NCBI GenBank assembly: GCA_902563885.1
Contig: CACEYZ010000001.1
Location: 104,013-168,012 of the forward strand
Length of the DNA stretch: 64,000 bases
DNA from: an uncultured SAR86 cluster bacterium
GTDB taxonomy: Bacteria > Pseudomonadota > Gammaproteobacteria > Magnimaribacterales > TMED112
Direction of reading: 5' to 3'
Part shown: piece after piece, positions 53,539-62,598 of the stretch
Layout: the number at the start of each line of letters is the position of its first letter
How positions within the stretch are numbered: the first letter of the stretch is position 1
The notes under the pieces: model-generated
The model's input: only the letters and a program-made list of their open reading frames with translations
What the model was told of the DNA's origin: nothing
Database searches by the model: none
Program-made: the position numbers and the translations under genes

Positions 53539-54342
53539 ATGTCTCAAGTAATTGAAGCCAATTGCCCTATATTGTCCAACCCACCATGGAAAGGTGGAAA
53601 AGCAAAATATCGTCTTGGCCTTAAACCAATTAATTTAGATGAATGGTTTGATTCAACAATAAACCCTGATATATATAAACATAAAAAATCTTTAATTGAT
53701 TCTAAATATGATGAAGTCATTGCTACCACATCTAATTCAAGTGAATCTCAAATTTATTTAAGTGAAAAGATAACAGGACATAATGAAAATTATCCAGATC
53801 CAATAGCAAATATATCTCTTCGAGTTCCAGATGATTTATGTATTATTCAGTCTACTGGAGAACAAAAACTCTTAGCTGCATCAGTGTGTTCGCCGAGCTA
53901 TTGGAATTTAAAGGAAAAGATAGGCAAATCCTTAAGAGAAGTTCATAAACCTGTAAAATCACTTAATGAAAAAATTGGCAATCCAATTGAGAAATTTATT
54001 GCGAATGCCCCTCTTAATTCGCCTTTTAAGAGAGAAAATTGGTTCATTCATGGCGATAGCAATAGATATCATTTGAAAGCCGAGGGAATGCCTAAAACAC
54101 CTATTGAAAAGTGGGTGATAAGATCTGAAAGGGAGACCTTATGTAGATATCATGAAAAATATACTTTATTTGCAATAAATGTCAGATTCTCTAAATTTTT
54201 GAACTTACTTGATTACCCTGAAGCTGCTAATGAAATGTTATTCTCATTGAGCACTTTCGATGATGAAGAAATAAAATATTTTGGCGGCGAAAATAAAGTT
54301 TCTAAAATTAAGTCCTTTTTGCAGACTCATTTAAAGAATTAA
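53539..54342 (+). CDS. DUF3445 (heme-dependent oxidative N-demethylase alpha-subunit-like) protein
   Basis: 267 residues matching the DUF3445/HODM family: KYRLGLKPINLDEW at the N-terminus, RVPDDLCIIQS in the middle, the SVCSPSYWNLKEKIGKSLREVH block and the PFKRENWFIHG block, then RSERETLCRY. Known members oxidatively demethylate amines using heme with a reductase partner; no reductase gene is adjacent, but a divergent flavin monooxygenase is. Substrate here is inference only. The last 35 bases overlap the AGCS symporter gene on the other strand. Confidence 0.85.
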   Translation: MSQVIEANCPILSNPPWKGGKAKYRLGLKPINLDEWFDSTINPDIYKHKKSLIDSKYDEVIATTSNSSESQIYLSEKITGHNENYPDPIANISLRVPDDLCIIQSTGEQKLLAASVCSPSYWNLKEKIGKSLREVHKPVKSLNEKIGNPIEKFIANAPLNSPFKRENWFIHGDSNRYHLKAEGMPKTPIEKWVIRSERETLCRYHEKYTLFAINVRFSKFLNLLDYPEAANEMLFSLSTFDDEEIKYFGGENKVSKIKSFLQTHLKN

Positions 54343-55660
54343 AATACTCTTTAGCAGAATTCATCACTTTCGGCGCTAACCATAGTGTTGAAACTAGCGT
54401 AGGAATTGCCATCATTGCAAAAGCTCCATCGATGATATTTAAAGCGGTATCTAGTGATATAACCGCAAATATCACAATCATAAGAATGAAGATATAGGTA
54501 TATATTTGGCTGCCTTTTTCACCAAAAAGAAATTTTGCACATGATGAGCCGTAATATGAATATGTAAAAATAGTACTTACTCCAAAACAAAGAACGCATA
54601 AAAATACAACAAATGAACCTACTGGGCCTAAGATATTGTTAAAAGCCTCTGCTGTTAATGTAACGCCTTGAGCATCCGAGTTCTGCCACACACCTGAAAT
54701 AAGGATGAGCACAGCAGTAGCTGTACACATTATTAAGGTATCAAATATTGGGCCAGTCATTGCTACAAGACCCTGTTTAACAGGATGCGATGCTTTTGCT
54801 GATCCATGCACTAATGATTCAGTACCAATACCAGCTTCATTAGAAAATGCTCCCCTTCTTACACCAACAATTATTACTCCCATGATGCTGCCACTCGCTA
54901 CTGCTGATCCGGTAAAGGCATCAGAAATTATCAAGGATAATGATGGTAAAAAGTCTTCAATATTAAGAGCTATACAAATTAACACTGCTCCAAAGTATAT
55001 ACAGCCCATAAAAGGCACTAAATATGACGCTACATTTGCAATTCTTTTTAATCCTCCCACAACAACGATAGCAGTAATAATTGCTAGAAATATCCCAGCT
55101 ATAAGTTCAAAATTTTCTACACTTGGGAAATAAAGATCTTTTGATATTTGAACAAGTTGATTGCTCTGAAATCCTGGGAGACATCCAATTATTCCAAAAA
55201 AAGCAAAGAAATATGCAAGAGGAAGCATATAGTTTGGTAAAGCATTTTTAATTACGTACATAGGTCCTGCATTTGTCGTTCCATCAGGATTTACATCTCG
55301 ATACATAACTGACAAGGTACAAGTAAAAAATTTAGTAGCTATACCTACAATAGCTGTAAGCCACATCCAAAATATAGCTCCAGGTCCACCAAGTTGTATT
55401 GCTACTGCAACTCCAGCAATATTCCCAAGTCCTATTGTTCCCGATAGTGCAGCTGTTAAAGCTTTAAAATGACTAACATCTCCAACATCACTTTCCTTAG
55501 AGTATTTTCCTGTTAGAAGTGCGAATGCATGTGGAAGATATCTAAAGGGCCGTAAACCTGAAAAAATTAGAAAGAAAATACCTGAACCTACAAGAAATAT
55601 TACCAACCATGGGCCCCACGCCAATGTAGCAAATTGTTCAGCTAGGTAATCAAAGGACAT
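54308..55660 (-). CDS. Sodium:alanine/glycine symporter (AGCS family)
   Basis: 450 residues, about 11 membrane helices. Family signature GTIGLGNIAGVAVAIQLGGPGAIFWMW, TNAGPMYVIKN and FSNEAGIGTESLVHGSAK are all present. Imports alanine or glycine with Na+, which the Na+-NQR encoded upstream could energise. Two bases after the CIA30-family gene on the same strand; convergent overlap of 35 bases with the DUF3445 gene. Confidence 0.96.
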   Translation of the reverse strand: MSFDYLAEQFATLAWGPWLVIFLVGSGIFFLIFSGLRPFRYLPHAFALLTGKYSKESDVGDVSHFKALTAALSGTIGLGNIAGVAVAIQLGGPGAIFWMWLTAIVGIATKFFTCTLSVMYRDVNPDGTTNAGPMYVIKNALPNYMLPLAYFFAFFGIIGCLPGFQSNQLVQISKDLYFPSVENFELIAGIFLAIITAIVVVGGLKRIANVASYLVPFMGCIYFGAVLICIALNIEDFLPSLSLIISDAFTGSAVASGSIMGVIIVGVRRGAFSNEAGIGTESLVHGSAKASHPVKQGLVAMTGPIFDTLIMCTATAVLILISGVWQNSDAQGVTLTAEAFNNILGPVGSFVVFLCVLCFGVSTIFTYSYYGSSCAKFLFGEKGSQIYTYIFILMIVIFAVISLDTALNIIDGAFAMMAIPTLVSTLWLAPKVMNSAKEYFNSLNESAKRT

Positions 55661-55662
55661 TA

Positions 55663-56220
55663 TTATTCAGTTATTAGCTCAATATCCTTAAGAAATAAGT
55701 CAACTTTAAAATCTCGACCATATCCAGCAAAAGCAATCTCTCTAAAATTTTGCGGTTTAAATGATTTTAAAGAATATCCATATTTTTCGAAGTCATTAAA
55801 TTCTATAAAGAACTCCCGCCATTTTTCATCGACCTTAAATTCTTTTCTGAAAAAAGACCATGGAGGCAATTTCATTCCACTTAAAGTGATATGAATTTCA
55901 TAAGCCTCATTATTTCCTTTTGCCATAAACTTCAGTCCTCTAGCAGATTTAGAAAGTTCTTTTTGTGGCTGGCACCCCATTCTTACAAAACCACCATTAT
56001 TTTCAGTTGTTACCTCTCCAATTAAGTGAATGTATTCATCAGAAGATGAAGTTGAATTTTCTTCAAGAGTTGATTTCCCTCCCATTACATCATCAGTGTA
56101 AATTTTGAGGGTCGATTTCCCTCCCATAACATTATCTGTGTATAAATTACATTGAGCAGAATTCTCTTCGTCTGAATTAATAAACATTGATAATAAAAAG
56201 ACTATATATATTTTTTTCAT
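55663..56220 (-). CDS. CIA30-family protein with a duplicated N-terminal motif
   Basis: 185 residues. A short hydrophobic N-terminus (about 4-14) may be a signal peptide. The family motif D-D/N-V-M-G-G-K-S occurs twice in tandem (residues 26-39 and 40-53), followed by the normal core: GEVTTENNGGFVRMGC, GLKFMAKGNNEAYEIHI and REIAFAGYGRDFKVDL. CIA30 (NDUFAF1-like) domains assemble complex I in mitochondria; bacterial members are galactose-binding-like proteins of unknown role. Located upstream of the AGCS symporter and divergent from the S9 peptidase. Confidence 0.85.
   Translation of the reverse strand: MKKIYIVFLLSMFINSDEENSAQCNLYTDNVMGGKSTLKIYTDDVMGGKSTLEENSTSSSDEYIHLIGEVTTENNGGFVRMGCQPQKELSKSARGLKFMAKGNNEAYEIHITLSGMKLPPWSFFRKEFKVDEKWREFFIEFNDFEKYGYSLKSFKPQNFREIAFAGYGRDFKVDLFLKDIELITE
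56062..56145 (-). repeat. In-frame tandem duplication of 42 bases inside the CIA30-family gene
   Basis: Two adjacent 42-base units (56104-56145 and 56062-56103) agree at about 33 positions and encode LYTDNVMGGKSTLK and IYTDDVMGGKSTLE. The unit is exactly 14 codons, so the frame is kept. Divergence between copies suggests the duplication is not very recent. Confidence 0.85.
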
Positions 56221-56241
56221 TGGTATAGTTTATTTTATTTG

Positions 56242-56270
56242 CAGACATAAAGGTTAAATAAAAATACAAT
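56242..56270 (+). promoter_or_regulatory. Predicted promoter of the S9 peptidase gene
   Basis: CAGACA (56242-56247) and TACAAT (56265-56270) with a 17-base spacer; the ATG follows after eight bases, as in the infA promoter. No ribosome site lies between. Prediction by eye. Confidence 0.4.
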
Positions 56271-56278
56271 ATACCTCT

Positions 56279-58273
56279 ATGAAAAATGTTCTAACCTTCT
56301 TAATTTTATTCTCATTCATTACAACAACTGCAGAAGTAAAAAACCAGTTTGCAACACTGCCTGATATCTACTCGGTAAAGATTTCACCCGACGGGAAAAG
56401 TATTGGCATATTGAGAAAAATTGATGGCGAGAGAATGCTTAGCATTTTAGATATACAAACTAACGAAGTTATATTTAATCATGAATTCGTTAGAGGCGAT
56501 GAAATTAATTCCTTTTACTGGGCCAGTGAAGATAGATTAATTTTTGAGTTATTAAGAGCTGGAAGAGACACTACTAGGTATTTTGCTACAGGACAGGTCT
56601 ACTCTACAGATATTGACGGGAAAAAACAGATTATGCTTGCTGGGTATAACGCAAAACGTGAAGCTGTTAGAACTGGGCAAGGGAGCGCAAAGAGACCTGC
56701 TCAAGTTGCAAATATGATGCCTTATGACGAAGAGCATATAGTTGTTCAATTTTACGATAGTTCAGAATTTTTTGAATTATGGAAAATGAATATTTACAAC
56801 GGCAGAATGAGCAAGATCACTACAGCACCAGTTAAGCAAGCAAATTTTATTTTTAACAACCAAGGCGAGGTTACTGGTGCAGTTGGTATGACATTGCAGA
56901 ATGAGATGGTTTATTACATTTACAAAGAAAATTTACCCATTGAATATGATCCTCTTGACTGCCGAGAAGAGAATGATGATGAAACATGTGTAAGAGTAAG
57001 AACCTCAAGACCGAAGGTATCTGACTGGGAGTTTCTTGCTAAAGTTGACCCATTCAAAGCGATTTATCCTATTTCCTCGTTTGGAAGAAAGATTTATATG
57101 CTTGGTTACGGCGAAGGCAATAAATCTGATAGACGAGGTTTATACACATACGATATTATTTCAAAAAAATATAATGAAATATTCACTCACCCTAGAGTTG
57201 ATATAGGATTAGGAGCTGTTGCAGTTGATGACGCCAATCAGGTAATTGGTGTAAGGGTTGATGACGCATATCCAGCAGCCGTTATTCTTAAAAATGTTGA
57301 GAGTGATCTTAAAAATGCTTTCATGGAAATTCAAAAAAGTTATCCATATGAGCAGTTTTTTGTTACATCTTCATCTGAGGATAAAAAGAAGTTAATTGTC
57401 TATATGACTTCAGATATTAATCCAGGAACCTATTTTCTATATGACAGAGATCAAAGCAAATTTACTCCTTTGGCACGTAGTTGGTCAAAGATTGATTATC
57501 AGGACCTTAATCAAATGATTGCATATGACTTTAATAATCGAGATGGCGTTCCGATACAGGCATTTTTAACGCAGGCGAAAAATAAATCTAATAAAAAAAC
57601 CATTATTTACCCTCACGGAGGACCTTGGGCAAGAGATTATTGGGGATTTGAACCTACAGTTCAATTTCTTGCAGAGAATAATTTTAATGTAATACAAATG
57701 AATATCAGAGGCTCATCAGGATATGGTTATGAATTTGGAGCAGAAGTTTTTGGTAATTTTGAAGAGGTGCTAGAAGATATTTACGATGGAATAGAATTCT
57801 TTGATGCTGAGGGATTAATAGATAAAAATAATCTCTGTATCTATGGAATAAGTTATGGAGGGTATGCTGCGACAATGGCGCCTATTAATCGTCCAGATTT
57901 ATTTAAATGTGCTGCAAGTGACGCAGGTCTTTATGATATGGAGGCACAATATAAAAGGGGCGACATCAGAAGATCAAGAGGTGGCAAAGTTTTTCTTGAT
58001 AGGGCTTTTAAAGGAAAAGACGGGATGTTAGATCCTTCTCAATCACCAATAAATAGAGTTTCAGAAATGAGGGTTCCTTTCTTTCTGCTTCATGGAAAAA
58101 AAGATATAAGAACACCATACAAGGATGCTGAGTTATTTATGCAAGAGATGGATAGAAATAATATTTCATATGAAAAGATGATCATTACGAAAGAAGAACA
58201 TGGTTTCTCTAATGAAGAAAATAGAGAAGCGTCTATGGAAAGATTGCTAAAATTTTTCAATAAATATCTTTAG
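56279..58273 (+). CDS. S9 family (prolyl-oligopeptidase-type) serine peptidase
   Basis: 664 residues with a signal peptide (hydrophobic 4-17), so probably periplasmic. A beta-propeller N-terminal part (about 25-390, starting LPDIYSVKISPDGK) regulates access, and an alpha/beta-hydrolase domain follows: YPHGGPWARDYWGF oxyanion region, nucleophile Ser in YGISYGGYAATMA (about 525), Asp in GKKDIRTPY (about 606) and His in EEHGFSNEENR (about 641). Cleaves short peptides, probably as an acylaminoacyl- or dipeptidyl-peptidase. Six bases before aceE, so it may share its transcript. Confidence 0.94.
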   Translation: MKNVLTFLILFSFITTTAEVKNQFATLPDIYSVKISPDGKSIGILRKIDGERMLSILDIQTNEVIFNHEFVRGDEINSFYWASEDRLIFELLRAGRDTTRYFATGQVYSTDIDGKKQIMLAGYNAKREAVRTGQGSAKRPAQVANMMPYDEEHIVVQFYDSSEFFELWKMNIYNGRMSKITTAPVKQANFIFNNQGEVTGAVGMTLQNEMVYYIYKENLPIEYDPLDCREENDDETCVRVRTSRPKVSDWEFLAKVDPFKAIYPISSFGRKIYMLGYGEGNKSDRRGLYTYDIISKKYNEIFTHPRVDIGLGAVAVDDANQVIGVRVDDAYPAAVILKNVESDLKNAFMEIQKSYPYEQFFVTSSSEDKKKLIVYMTSDINPGTYFLYDRDQSKFTPLARSWSKIDYQDLNQMIAYDFNNRDGVPIQAFLTQAKNKSNKKTIIYPHGGPWARDYWGFEPTVQFLAENNFNVIQMNIRGSSGYGYEFGAEVFGNFEEVLEDIYDGIEFFDAEGLIDKNNLCIYGISYGGYAATMAPINRPDLFKCAASDAGLYDMEAQYKRGDIRRSRGGKVFLDRAFKGKDGMLDPSQSPINRVSEMRVPFFLLHGKKDIRTPYKDAELFMQEMDRNNISYEKMIITKEEHGFSNEENREASMERLLKFFNKYL

Positions 58274-58279
58274 AGGTAA

Positions 58280-60886
58280 ATGAATAATCCTGAGTTCAAT
58301 ACAGAATTAAAAGAATGGATTGAAGCCCTTGAAAATACAATTCTTTCAGATGGAAAAGAATACTCAAAAGAACTACTAAAAGCCCTTTTTACTGAAGCGT
58401 CGCTTAAGGGAATTGTTCTTGATGAGCTTAATGACCCATCTTTTAAGAACACTGTGCAAAGTGACGAAGAATTACCTTATCCGGGTAACTGGGATTTTGA
58501 AGAAAAAATTAGACATTTCATTCGTTGGAACAGCCTCCTAATGGTGCTTAAAGCAAATAAAGATGATGATTTAGGAGGTCACATATCTACCTATTCCTCA
58601 GCTGCAACACTTTATGAAGTTGGCTTTAATCACTTTTTTAGAGGCTCAGATAAACAGCTAGGTGATCTTATATATTTTCAAGGACATAGTTCTCCAGGAA
58701 TCTACGCCAGGTCTTTTTTAGAGGGAAGAATTAAAAAAGATAAAATAGAAAATTTTAGAAAAGAAATTAAAGGAAAGGGTCTTTCTTCCTATCCACATCC
58801 TTGGCTTATGCCAGATTATTGGCAATTTCCAACTGTTTCTATGGGGCTTGGACCTATTTTTGGCATCTATCAAGCTCACATCATGAGATATCTTGAAAAA
58901 AGAGGACTCATTGAAGAAATTGAAGATAGGAAAGTTTGGGTTTATTGCGGAGACGGAGAAATGGATGAGCCCGAATCAATGGGTGCAATTAGCCTAGCTG
59001 GAAGAGAAAATCTTAATAATTTAGTTTTTGTAATTAATTGTAATTTGCAAAGATTAGACGGTCCTGTAAGGGGAAATTCAAAAATTGTTACTGAGCTAGC
59101 AAAACAGTTTAAAGGCGCTGGATGGAATGTAGTTAATTTGATTTGGGGAAGGCATTGGGATGATCTGATTAATAACGATCAAAACGGTTTGTTACAAAAA
59201 ATTATGGATGAGACTGTAGATGGGGAATATCAGAATTTTAAAGCTAAAGGTGGAAAATATACCAGAGATAATTTTTTCGGAAAAAATCCTGAAGTTTTGA
59301 AAATGATTGAAAAATTCTCTGACGATGAGGTTGAGAACCTTAATCGTGGAGGACATGATCCAATAAAAGTTTATAACGCTTATAGGCTCGCTTATGAAAA
59401 TAAAACAAAACCTACTGTTATCTTGGCATTTACCATTAAAGGTTATGGAATTGGGTCAAGGCAGGCGGATAATACCACACATCAAGTTAAGAAATTAACT
59501 AAGGAGAATTTAGAAAACTTTATTGATAAATTTAATCTTCCCGTCAAAAAAAATAATTTAGATAACCCAGATTTTTTAGACCTTACGAAGCATGAAGAAC
59601 TAAATAATTACCTACACAAAAGAAGAAAAGCATTAGGTGGATTTATTCCCGAAAGAAAAGTTTCAAAGGAAAAATTGAAAGCTAGCAAAGATACATTTGT
59701 CTCTTTTGATGATGCTGTAGAGAGGGAGCAATCAACAACAATGATTTTTGTAAGATTGTTAACAAAGCTACTTAGAGATAAGTCTATAGGTGAAAGAGTT
59801 GTCCCTATAGTACCAGATGAGGCACGTACTTTTGGGATGGATGCCCTTTTCAGACAATTTGGTATTTATTCTTCAGAGGGCCAGAAATATGAACCCGAAG
59901 ATGCAGATAAAGTAATGTTTTATCGAGAGAGTGAATCAGGAATTATGCTTGAAGAGGGAATAAACGAAGCAGGTGCATTTTCTGCATGGTTAGCATTAGC
60001 AACTTCTTATTCAAATAACCAACTTCCAATGATTCCTTTTTATATTTTTTATTCTATGTTTGGATTTCAAAGAATACATGATTTGGCTTGGGCAGCAGGT
60101 GACTCAAGAGCTAAAGGATTTCTTTTAGGAGCAACATCAGGTAGAACAACTCTTAATGGTGAGGGACTTCAGCATCAGGATGGCCATAGCCACATCTTAG
60201 CCTCAACAATACCAAATTGTAGATCTTATGATCCCTGCTTTTCGTATGAGGTTTCAAGTATTGTTGATGAAGGGATAGATGATATGTATGTAAAAGGTAA
60301 TGACCGTTTTTATTATCTAACCTTAATGAATGAAAATTATTCTCATCCGAAAAGACCAAAAAATGCTACAACTGAAAATATTATTAAAGGGGCTTATAGG
60401 TATCTTGAAAATAAAGATCCATCCCTAAGAATTTTAGCTTCTGGAGTAACCTTGAACTTTGCTGTAGAAGCAGAAAGGGAACTCAAAAAATTAGGCATTT
60501 CTTCAGAAATATGGTCAGTAACAAGTTTCAATGAATTGTATAAAGATGGAATTGAAGTTGAAAGATTAAATAAATATGAAAATAAAAAAAGTGTCTCATA
60601 TGTCGAGTCATGCTTTTCAGAATGTTTGCCAACAGTAGCTGTATCGGAATACGTGAGAGCATATACAAATCAAATTCGACAATGGGTAAATGGTGATTAT
60701 ATTACTTTAGGGACTGATGGTTTTGGAAGGAGTGACACGAGAGAAGAGCTAAGAAATTATTTTGAGATTAGCAAAGATCACATAGTTATTAATGCTTTAA
60801 TTGTTTCTGGTAATAAGGACAAAGCTGAAAAATATATTAAAGATAAAAAAATAAATTTAAACTCAAAGGCTCCATGGCTAAGATAA
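58280..60886 (+). CDS. aceE: Pyruvate dehydrogenase E1 component (homodimeric type)
   Basis: 868 residues; decarboxylates pyruvate and acetylates the lipoyl group of AceF. E. coli-type AceE: GGHISTYSSAATLYEVGFNHFF, ThDP motif GDGEMDEPES...NCNLQ (about 224-258), EARTFGMDALFRQFG, GEGLQHQDGHSH and EYVRAYTNQIRQW. Slightly shorter than E. coli (887), mainly in the N-terminal region. Ribosome site AGAGG precedes the ATG. Overlaps aceF by 13 bases. Confidence 0.98.
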   Translation: MNNPEFNTELKEWIEALENTILSDGKEYSKELLKALFTEASLKGIVLDELNDPSFKNTVQSDEELPYPGNWDFEEKIRHFIRWNSLLMVLKANKDDDLGGHISTYSSAATLYEVGFNHFFRGSDKQLGDLIYFQGHSSPGIYARSFLEGRIKKDKIENFRKEIKGKGLSSYPHPWLMPDYWQFPTVSMGLGPIFGIYQAHIMRYLEKRGLIEEIEDRKVWVYCGDGEMDEPESMGAISLAGRENLNNLVFVINCNLQRLDGPVRGNSKIVTELAKQFKGAGWNVVNLIWGRHWDDLINNDQNGLLQKIMDETVDGEYQNFKAKGGKYTRDNFFGKNPEVLKMIEKFSDDEVENLNRGGHDPIKVYNAYRLAYENKTKPTVILAFTIKGYGIGSRQADNTTHQVKKLTKENLENFIDKFNLPVKKNNLDNPDFLDLTKHEELNNYLHKRRKALGGFIPERKVSKEKLKASKDTFVSFDDAVEREQSTTMIFVRLLTKLLRDKSIGERVVPIVPDEARTFGMDALFRQFGIYSSEGQKYEPEDADKVMFYRESESGIMLEEGINEAGAFSAWLALATSYSNNQLPMIPFYIFYSMFGFQRIHDLAWAAGDSRAKGFLLGATSGRTTLNGEGLQHQDGHSHILASTIPNCRSYDPCFSYEVSSIVDEGIDDMYVKGNDRFYYLTLMNENYSHPKRPKNATTENIIKGAYRYLENKDPSLRILASGVTLNFAVEAERELKKLGISSEIWSVTSFNELYKDGIEVERLNKYENKKSVSYVESCFSECLPTVAVSEYVRAYTNQIRQWVNGDYITLGTDGFGRSDTREELRNYFEISKDHIVINALIVSGNKDKAEKYIKDKKINLNSKAPWLR

Positions 60887-62046
60887 ATACAATTGCATTA
60901 AAAATTCCAAATTTAGGTGAAGCAGAATCAACAGAAATAATAGAAGTAAATATTAAAGTTGGTGACAAAGTTAATGTTAATGACCCATTAATTGTACTTG
61001 AATCAGAGAAGGCAGCTATGGAAGTCCCGTCAGATTTTCAAGGAGAAATTAGCGAAATACTTATTAAAGAGGGCGATAGTGTTCACGAAGGGATGGAATT
61101 TGCAAAGATTAAAGCAGAAACAGAAGTAAAAGAAGCTGAAGTAAAAGAGGAGAGAGAAAAAGAGATAGTTAAAGAAGAAAAAATAATTAATAGACCTGTA
61201 ATAGATTTTACAGGCATTAATGCAGGTCCAGCTGTAAGAAAATATGCTCGAGAATTAGAAATAGATCTCAGTATTATTGCGGGTACAGGCAAAAATAAAA
61301 GAATTACAAAAGAAGACCTTAAAAATCATATTCACTCAAATAAATCTGGTTTAAGTTTAAAAACCTATAAAGAAAATGATTTTGTTGATGAAGGTTCCTT
61401 TAAAATTCAAAAACTTTCTAAGATTCAATCTTTAGGAGCGAAAAATTTACATGAATCATGGGTAACAATTCCACACGTAACACACTTTGAAGAAGCAGAC
61501 CTATCTGTAATAAATAAATTGAGAAAAAGTAAAAAATCATCAGTTTTAGCATATTTTGTTCATGCTTTATGCCATATTTTAAAAGAGTTTCCTTCATTCA
61601 ACTCTTCTCTTGTCGATGGAGATAACCTTTTATTGAAAGAATATATAAATATTGGCATCGCTGTGGACACTGAAATGGGTTTAGTAGTTCCTGTTATAAA
61701 GGATGCTGATAAATTATCTGTGGAGAATATTTCAAAAAAAATTGAAGAGCTTGCAGGAAAAGCTCGTGACAGAAAGTTATTTGAAAAAGATTTAACTGGT
61801 GCTACCTTTACAGTTTCTAGTCTTGGAAAAATCGGAGGCATAGGATTTACACCAATAATAAATCCTCCTGAGGTTGGCATTATCTCAATTTCTAGATCGC
61901 GAAATGATATTGAATTGCAAAATGGAGAAATAAAGGAAAAAGTTATTCTACCTTTTGGCTTATCTTATGATCATAGGGTAATAAATGGCGCCGATGCAGG
62001 TAGATTCTCTTTAGCTCTTAAAGAAAAGTTAGAATCATTATCTTGA
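60874..62046 (+). CDS. aceF: Dihydrolipoamide acetyltransferase (PDH E2), single lipoyl domain
   Basis: 390 residues, compact compared with E. coli AceF (630), which has three lipoyl domains. One lipoyl domain (about 6-80; lipoyl Lys in ESEKAAMEVPS), a Glu/Lys-rich linker (about 85-108), a peripheral-subunit-binding domain (AGPAVRKYARELEIDL, about 113-150) and the catalytic domain ending SYDHRVINGADAGRF. The Asn after DHRVI is also found in Azotobacter E2p, so it is not a defect. E3 (lpd) is not adjacent. Convergent with, and directly abutting, the next gene. Confidence 0.97.
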   Translation: MAKINTIALKIPNLGEAESTEIIEVNIKVGDKVNVNDPLIVLESEKAAMEVPSDFQGEISEILIKEGDSVHEGMEFAKIKAETEVKEAEVKEEREKEIVKEEKIINRPVIDFTGINAGPAVRKYARELEIDLSIIAGTGKNKRITKEDLKNHIHSNKSGLSLKTYKENDFVDEGSFKIQKLSKIQSLGAKNLHESWVTIPHVTHFEEADLSVINKLRKSKKSSVLAYFVHALCHILKEFPSFNSSLVDGDNLLLKEYINIGIAVDTEMGLVVPVIKDADKLSVENISKKIEELAGKARDRKLFEKDLTGATFTVSSLGKIGGIGFTPIINPPEVGIISISRSRNDIELQNGEIKEKVILPFGLSYDHRVINGADAGRFSLALKEKLESLS

Positions 62047-62598
62047 TTATTTCCACTTAATATTACATCCCATTGAGGGATGTTGAGCTTGATCTACTTC
62101 TTTGCCATTAAGCAGCTTTTCTATGGCATCTCTGAGGTCAATACCAGAGGGTTCAATGCCATTTCCTGGACTAGAATTATCTAATCTACCTCTGTATTTA
62201 AGCGTTTTTTCATTATTAAACAAATAAAACTCTGGCGTACATGCTGCTTTAAAGCTTTTTGCAACATCTTGAGTCTCATCGTAAAGATAAGGAAAAAAGA
62301 AATCTAATTCTATGGCTAATTCTTTCATTTTCTCAGGCGAGTCCTCTGGATAGTTCACTATGTCATTTGAGCTAATTGCAACAAAATCAAGATGATCCTT
62401 GTAATCTTGTGATAGCTTAGTTAATTCTTTGTGATAATGAATTACGTAAGGACAATGATTGCATATAAACATTACCAGCTTGGGAGTAGTGCTATTGAAA
62501 TACGAGGTAGAAAAAATTTTATTATTAACTGTATTTTCAAGTTCGAACTCAGGCATTTGTGTCCCTAACTCCAACATGGAAGAATATGTAAGTGCCAT
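62047..62598 (-). CDS. Thioredoxin-fold redoxin (CNHCPYV type)
   Basis: 183 residues of the AhpC/TSA-thioredoxin superfamily. The redox motif is FICNHCPYVIHYHKEL (C-x-x-C, about 46-49), followed by the cis-Pro segment ACTPEFYLFN. An LGTQMPEFEL start matches redoxins. Cytosolic, no signal peptide. Role unknown; presumed thiol reductase or peroxidase-like. The stop abuts aceF's stop on the opposite strand with no gap, and ppsA ends directly before its start. Confidence 0.9.
   Translation of the reverse strand: MALTYSSMLELGTQMPEFELENTVNNKIFSTSYFNSTTPKLVMFICNHCPYVIHYHKELTKLSQDYKDHLDFVAISSNDIVNYPEDSPEKMKELAIELDFFFPYLYDETQDVAKSFKAACTPEFYLFNNEKTLKYRGRLDNSSPGNGIEPSGIDLRDAIEKLLNGKEVDQAQHPSMGCNIKWK

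Noticed and set aside
54705-55133. 142-codon open frame antisense to the AGCS symporter
   Set aside because: Shadow of a strongly conserved gene; composition is a read-out of the opposite strand with no homology features.
61980-62030. Asn replacing Asp in the AceF catalytic DHRVI-x-GA motif
   Set aside because: Azotobacter E2p has Asn at the same position and is active, so this is a normal variant.
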